Below, in pieces: positions 7,136-10,711 of a stretch of DNA of 10,711 nucleotides. The position numbers and the translations under genes were made by a program. This DNA comes from Candidatus Poribacteria bacterium (GTDB lineage Bacteria; Poribacteria; DTPJ01; WJIO01). The stretch lies in the NCBI GenBank assembly GCA_014730235.1, contig WJIO01000282.1, positions 1 through 10,711 of the forward strand, written 5' to 3'. Within the stretch, counting starts at the first letter, position 1; each line of letters starts with the position of its first letter. The notes beneath the pieces were generated by a model. The model was not told the origin of the DNA and ran no database searches. It saw nothing but the letters and a program-made list of their open reading frames with translations.

Positions 7136-7381
7136 ATGACACCTGCCAATAATGAAGAATCCGCACTATATGGACTAAAGTTGTACGTTGATCGCTACGG
7201 CAACGCTGTATCCAATCTCCTGCAACAGGCTGGGATCAGCGTTATCCAGTCTCCCGCCTGTTTCAAAATCCTGCATACCAGCTTTCCCGGAAGTTTCAAA
7301 GAACTAACTCAAAAGATACCCGAACTTACCCTTTATCCGGTGAAACAGTATAGATGGTGGCATCGAATAACAGAAAATTAG
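7136..7381 (+). CDS. Small hypothetical protein downstream of AOR
   Basis: An 81-aa ORF beginning 4 bp after the AOR stop. I chose the ATG at 7136 because GGTGA (7126-7130) lies 5 bp before it; an in-frame ATG at 7109 inside AOR would give 90 aa but has no ribosome site. The protein is soluble and has no domain I recognise. It contains an amphipathic helix-like start (EESALYGLKLYVDRYGNAVSNLLQQAG) and an aromatic, basic end (VKQYRWWHRITEN). It could be a small accessory subunit of the AOR complex, the remnant of a longer gene, or a chance ORF. Its position at the end of a tightly packed operon is the main reason to keep it. Confidence 0.45.
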   Translation: MTPANNEESALYGLKLYVDRYGNAVSNLLQQAGISVIQSPACFKILHTSFPGSFKELTQKIPELTLYPVKQYRWWHRITEN

Positions 7382-7438
7382 GTTTTATTTTGCATCTATG
7401 TATGATAACATAAGGTAGTTTAGAATTTAATACCATAT

Positions 7439-7610
7439 GTAATCGTTAAAAAATAGATATAATTTAGTTGTCATTCCTGCGAAAGCAGGGATCCAGTCTC
7501 CCAGGATAGTGTTTTTTCTGGATCCCTGCTTTCGCAGGAATGACAAATTTTGTAATTTACCATAATTATAAAGGTATTCTCTAAACACATTTTCATTTTT
7601 TAACGATTAC
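7439..7610. mobile_element. MITE-like element 2 (172 bp, perfect TIRs and target duplication)
   Basis: The terminal inverted repeats are perfect over 16 bp: GTAATCGTTAAAAAAT at 7439-7454 and ATTTTTTAACGATTAC at 7595-7610. The direct repeat CATAT flanks both ends (7434-7438 and 7611-7615). The duplication may be longer, because TACCATAT occurs at 7431-7438 and at 7608-7615, overlapping the right terminal repeat by three bases. No transposase is encoded. The element carries the inverted pair of hairpin repeats in its interior. It fills most of the 270-bp gap between the small ORF and the propeller gene; its right end is 41 bp from that gene's start codon. Confidence 0.72.
7469..7545. repeat. 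Inverted pair of VIPAKAGIQ-type hairpin repeats
   Basis: Bases 7469-7496 are perfectly complementary to 7518-7545 (28 bp), separated by a 21-bp spacer. Each half contains its own small hairpin CCTGC-GAAA-GCAGG (or its complement), so the DNA or RNA could fold as one long stem or two short GAAA-capped hairpins. The flanks AATTTAGT (7461-7468) and AATTTTGT (7546-7553) agree at 7 of 8 positions, which hints at an insertion inside MITE-like element 2. In RNA this could also end transcription, but no U tract follows directly. Confidence 0.85.
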
Positions 7611-7651
7611 CATATATCATAAAATTTGCTAAATAATACGGAGGAATATAA

Positions 7652-8515
7652 ATGTCAGTTATAGTGGGGTCAGGAGATTTCAGGTATGAAGTTCAGGAGG
7701 GATGGGCAAAGCTTCCTGATGGATGGGAATTTACACAGGTCCCGGGGGTGGTAATTGATTCGGAAGATAAGGTATATGTGTTTAACAGGGGTGAACATCC
7801 GGTTATTATCTTTGATGTAGACGGTAACTTCATAAAGTCCTGGGGTGAAGGTATTTTTAACACGCCTCACGGGGCGTTTCTGGATGAAGATGAAAACCTG
7901 TATCTGGCCGATTCGGGAGACCATACAGTAAGGAAATTTACAAAGGATGGAAAACTGCTGATGACCCTGGGAACAAAGGACATTCCGGCAGATGAAGGCA
8001 GTCCTTTTAACAAGCCAACAGGAGTTGCTGTATCGCCATCCGGTCATATATACGTTTCCGATGGATATGGAAACCACAACGTGCATAAGTTTTCATCCCA
8101 TGGTGAATTGCTTCTGTCATGGGGTGTTGAAGGTGAAGATGCCGGTGAGTTTGCCCTTCCTCATGGGGTTTTTGTTGATAAAAATAATCAAGTCTATGTG
8201 GCCGACAGGGAAAACCACCGTATACAGAGATTTACACCCGAAGGCGAATTTATAAAGCAGTGGACGGATTTCCGCGAGCATAAGCCATGCACAGTCTTTA
8301 TTAAAGATAATATTGTATACATACCAGAGCTTCACCAGAGGATGAGTATTATGACCATTGATGGACAGCTTCTGGCCCGATGGGGTAAGGATGATCCAAC
8401 CCATGAGCCGGGGATGTTTTATGCTGCCCATACGGCCTGTGTGGATTCTAAAGGTGATCTCTATATAGGCGAGGTACTGGAAGGACAGAGGATTCAGAAG
8501 TTTATCAGACTTTAG
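7652..8515 (+). CDS. NHL-repeat protein, PAL-like (alpha-hydroxyglycine amidating lyase family)
   Basis: A 287-aa six-bladed propeller with no signal peptide, hence cytoplasmic. Blade strands start near residues 41, 83, 133, 181, 222 and 270, each of the form VYV-x-DxxxHxVxKF...G. It resembles the PAL domain of animal peptidylglycine amidating enzymes, which cleaves carbinolamides (peptidyl-alpha-hydroxyglycine to amide plus glyoxylate). The landmark residues are there: NRGEH (R46), NTPHG (H73), VSDGY (Y139), LPHG (H171), VADREN (R186) and AAH (H260). These appear to match the PAL arginines, tyrosine and three zinc-ligand histidines. A bacterial role in peptide amidation is unlikely; a lyase on another N- or O-hydroxyalkyl compound is inference. 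GGAGGA (7640-7645) sets the start. It leads an operon with a Gfo/Idh/MocA dehydrogenase and a flavin oxidoreductase. Confidence 0.8.
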   Translation: MSVIVGSGDFRYEVQEGWAKLPDGWEFTQVPGVVIDSEDKVYVFNRGEHPVIIFDVDGNFIKSWGEGIFNTPHGAFLDEDENLYLADSGDHTVRKFTKDGKLLMTLGTKDIPADEGSPFNKPTGVAVSPSGHIYVSDGYGNHNVHKFSSHGELLLSWGVEGEDAGEFALPHGVFVDKNNQVYVADRENHRIQRFTPEGEFIKQWTDFREHKPCTVFIKDNIVYIPELHQRMSIMTIDGQLLARWGKDDPTHEPGMFYAAHTACVDSKGDLYIGEVLEGQRIQKFIRL

Positions 8516-8524
8516 GGGGATAAA

Positions 8525-9679
8525 ATGAAAACTTATAGAGTTGCTGTTTTGGGATGCAGAAGTCGGGGAACGGCTGCGGCTAAAGCTTATCATGCCCATC
8601 CCCGGACAGAGATTGTTGGCCTGTGTGACCTGGTAAAAGAGCGTTATGACCAACTGGGGGATATGCTGGGTGTATCGGCCAGGTTTGACGATATGGACAA
8701 GATGATCAGCAAAACCCAGCCGGATATAGTGGTGATCCCTACCGGCACAGAATATCATTATGAATTAACCATGAGGGCCCTGGAATACGGCGTAAATATA
8801 GACGTGGAAAAGCCCATGTGCGTAGACCTGGAACAGGCAGACGACGTTATGAAAAAAGCCAATGAAAAAGGCGCGAGAATTGCCGTACATCACCAGGGGC
8901 GCGTAGGTAGTAACATGAAGGCAGCGGAAAAGGCCATTGCTGAAGGCTTAATCGGCGAAATAAGGTATATTTACGGAAGCGGCAAGGGATACTACGCCGG
9001 ATATGGTCTTATGAATATCGGCACCCACACCATAAACGATATACTCAACGTAGGCGGTCATTGCCTGAGTGTATCGGCCATCGGTCTTACAGATGGTCAT
9101 CGCATAACACCAGAGGATGTTATTCCCTCAGCAGGTGGCATGGGAACTGTAGCCTGTGAACATATTACCGCAAATCTGCAATTACAGGGCAATATTACTG
9201 CAACATTATTACAACACCGATTCAAACAGGTGGACAGCACAGCCTATGCCATGCAGATTTTTGGCACAGAAGGTCGTATATACTGGAAGAACACCACAGC
9301 AGCTCTGCTTCCTCAGCCTCATTACCTGCCGGATGGTCAACATGATAACTGGAGGCCTTTAGAGCCTATCGATCCGGAGACCTTCGATCCCAAATCCGGG
9401 GCCAGCGTGGAAGATTACTGGTACGCGGAGGAATTTGTAAACGCCCTGGATAAAGACAGGGATCACAAATGCAGTGGCGCAGAAGCCCTGCATACCATTG
9501 AGATCATGATGGGTATATTTGAATCGGCTGCCTATGGCAACCGGGTCGATCTGCCCCAGGAACGCCGGGATCATCCCCTTCTCAGGTGGCGAAAAGAAAA
9601 TGGTCTGGATACTCCTGCGCCTATGCCTCGATCTTATGGAGAATGGTTAGCTGCGGAGGATAAAAGGCTGGGAAGATAA
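8525..9679 (+). CDS. Gfo/Idh/MocA family NAD(P)-dependent oxidoreductase
   Basis: A 384-aa soluble dehydrogenase. The N-terminal Rossmann fold has YRVAVLGCRSRG (G10-x4-G15) and ends in the family signature VEKPMC, with E95-K96-P97 and the catalytic lysine K96. The C-terminal alpha/beta domain contains GTHTIND (G166-D172), which stands for the usual GxHxxD: H168 is kept, but the position of the usual Asp holds N171, with D172 next. The family oxidises or reduces sugars, inositols and related polyols with NAD(P). The C-terminal tail (RRDHPLLRWRKENGL...MPRSYGEWLAAE) is a longer extension than in simple members. It starts 9 bp after the propeller gene, with a G-rich ribosome site (GGGGGA) overlapping the upstream stop, and is followed by the flavin enzyme 16 bp later. 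The substrate is not evident. Confidence 0.92.
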   Translation: MKTYRVAVLGCRSRGTAAAKAYHAHPRTEIVGLCDLVKERYDQLGDMLGVSARFDDMDKMISKTQPDIVVIPTGTEYHYELTMRALEYGVNIDVEKPMCVDLEQADDVMKKANEKGARIAVHHQGRVGSNMKAAEKAIAEGLIGEIRYIYGSGKGYYAGYGLMNIGTHTINDILNVGGHCLSVSAIGLTDGHRITPEDVIPSAGGMGTVACEHITANLQLQGNITATLLQHRFKQVDSTAYAMQIFGTEGRIYWKNTTAALLPQPHYLPDGQHDNWRPLEPIDPETFDPKSGASVEDYWYAEEFVNALDKDRDHKCSGAEALHTIEIMMGIFESAAYGNRVDLPQERRDHPLLRWRKENGLDTPAPMPRSYGEWLAAEDKRLGR

Positions 9680-9695
9680 TAACCAGGAGGTGTGA

Positions 9696-10711
9696 ATGTC
9701 GAAATTATTTGAACCGAAAAACTTAGGTAACATAAACATCAAAAACAGGCTTGTCAGGTCTGCCACTGCCGAAGGTGCTTCAGATGAAGATGGGCAGATA
9801 AGGGACGAAATAATTGATATATACAGGGATCTGGCATCAGGCGGGGTAGGGCTAATAATCACCGGCCATGCTTATGTGCATCCTCCAGGTAGATGTTCAG
9901 TAAATCAGATGGGCATACACAGGGATGAACTCATGCCCGGTCTGCACAGGATAACTGATTGTGTCCACAGTATCGCTCCTGAATGTAAGATAGCCGTCCA
10001 ATTATCCCATGCAGGACGACAGGCAGCCCCTAACAGCGTTTCTGATCCTGTTGCGCCATCATCGGTAAAGGATACAGCCACAGGTATAACACCAAGGGAA
10101 ATGACGGAGGATGAAATCCTGGAATGTATAGGATGTTTTGCCGACAGCGCGGAAAGAGTTAAGAAATGCGGCTTTGATGGGGTTCAGCTTCACGGAGCCC
10201 ATGGCTATCTCATAAGTTCATTTAACTCGCCGCATACTAACAGAAGGGCCGACAAATGGGGTGGAACTCCTGAGAATCGAATGCGTTTCGTTGTGGAAAC
10301 CTACCGAAGCGTCAGAAAAAAGGTGGGTGACGACTTCCCGGTATTTATAAAACTCAACGCTTATGACTTTGTGGATGGCGGCATAGAAATAGAGGAAAGC
10401 TCCCGGATCGCTGCTGTTCTGGCCCAGGAGGGCATTGACGGCATAGAGGTCAGCGGTGGTATGTATGAAAGCTATAGAGGCAAAGGCGTAGTGCGCATGA
10501 GGATACGCAAGCCCAAGCAGGAAGCGTACTTTCTGCCTTATGCTGAGAAGATAAAGCAAGCTGTGGGTGATGTGCCGGTTATGCTGGTGGGAGGTATACG
10601 ATCTACATCTGTTATGAATGAAATACTGGACAACGGTTATGCTGATTTCATTTCCCTCTGTCGACCGTTAATCAGGGAAGCTGACCTGCCGAATAAAATA
10701 AAGCAGAATAA
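9696..10711 (+). CDS. Old Yellow Enzyme family NADH:flavin oxidoreductase (3' end outside window)
   Basis: The frame is open from the ATG at 9696 to the window edge, at least 338 codons. AGGAGG (9685-9690) lies 5 bp before the start. It is an FMN TIM barrel of the YqjM/2,4-dienoyl-CoA reductase type: SKLFEPKNLGNINIKNRLVRSA at the N-terminus, QLSHAGRQ, then the active-site segment VQLHGAHGYLISSFNSPHTNR, with H166 and H169 at the substrate-anion positions and Y171 as likely proton donor, matching YqjM H164, H167 and Y169. The motif NRRADKWGG and the phosphate-binding MLVGGIRS follow. Around residue 24, where YqjM has its flavin-tuning cysteine, this protein reads RSATAEG without Cys. The visible end, CRPLIREADLPNKI, is where short members end or where the larger Fe-S/FAD-containing enoate reductases continue; which type this is cannot be decided here. 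It is co-transcribed with the two genes before it. Confidence 0.93.
   Translation, partial: MSKLFEPKNLGNINIKNRLVRSATAEGASDEDGQIRDEIIDIYRDLASGGVGLIITGHAYVHPPGRCSVNQMGIHRDELMPGLHRITDCVHSIAPECKIAVQLSHAGRQAAPNSVSDPVAPSSVKDTATGITPREMTEDEILECIGCFADSAERVKKCGFDGVQLHGAHGYLISSFNSPHTNRRADKWGGTPENRMRFVVETYRSVRKKVGDDFPVFIKLNAYDFVDGGIEIEESSRIAAVLAQEGIDGIEVSGGMYESYRGKGVVRMRIRKPKQEAYFLPYAEKIKQAVGDVPVMLVGGIRSTSVMNEILDNGYADFISLCRPLIREADLPNKIKQN

Noticed and set aside
7381-7393. GGTTTTATTTTGC, also found in the right arm of the 60-bp palindrome (2178-2190)
   Set aside because: A 13-base low-complexity match without the rest of the arm is most likely chance.
7469-7545. CRISPR array
   Set aside because: There are only two copies, and they are in inverted orientation. 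There is no direct repeat-spacer periodicity and no cas genes.
7550-7572. Promoter made of TTGTAA and TATAAA upstream of the propeller gene
   Set aside because: The spacing is only 11 bp and the region is uniformly AT-rich, so it is not a credible sigma-70 pair.
8117-8758. A 213-codon minus-strand ORF spanning the propeller and dehydrogenase genes
   Set aside because: It lies antisense to two well-recognised genes and crosses their junction. Its protein shows no domain, so it is a shadow of the sense-strand codon pattern.

Overview
The window looks like part of the chromosome of an anaerobic, diderm (outer-membrane) bacterium of moderate G+C. The diderm call rests on an LptE-like outer-membrane lipoprotein. 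The anaerobic call rests on a tungsten-type aldehyde:ferredoxin oxidoreductase and a six-cluster [4Fe-4S] membrane protein. The mix of genes and the VIPAKAGIQ-type palindromic repeats would fit a Desulfobacterota-like or related uncultivated lineage. That placement is inference, because there is no rRNA or other decisive marker here.

Region 1 (1-2112) is housekeeping: the C-terminal part of polynucleotide phosphorylase (pnp, cut by the window edge), a 95-aa single-pass membrane protein of unknown role, and an LptE-like lipoprotein, all on the + strand. A perfect 60-bp palindrome (2137-2196) that can act as a bidirectional intrinsic terminator closes it.

Region 2 (2113-2598) is 486 bp without a convincing gene. 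It holds the palindrome, a small inverted repeat in a possible promoter, one copy of a dispersed hairpin repeat, and a 183-bp MITE-like element with 17-bp terminal inverted repeats and a 5-bp target duplication. The element ends about 30 bp before the next operon.

Region 3 (2599-7381) is a redox operon: a Tat-exported DUF362 protein, a NapH-NapG-like fusion with six [4Fe-4S] motifs and an internal twin-arginine motif, an AOR-family tungstoenzyme, and a small unknown ORF. The simplest reading is that AOR oxidises a substrate in the cytoplasm and the fusion protein passes electrons to or from the quinone pool or the periplasm.

Region 4 (7382-7651) is a second gene-free stretch. It holds a 172-bp MITE-like element with perfect 16-bp terminal repeats and a 5-bp duplication, which itself contains a pair of inverted copies of the dispersed hairpin repeat. 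It too sits just upstream of an operon.

Region 5 (7652-10711) is a second operon: a six-bladed NHL propeller carrying the residue set of peptidyl-alpha-hydroxyglycine alpha-amidating lyase (PAL), a Gfo/Idh/MocA dehydrogenase, and an Old Yellow Enzyme-type flavin oxidoreductase that runs off the window end. Together they look like a small-molecule catabolic or modification pathway of unknown substrate.
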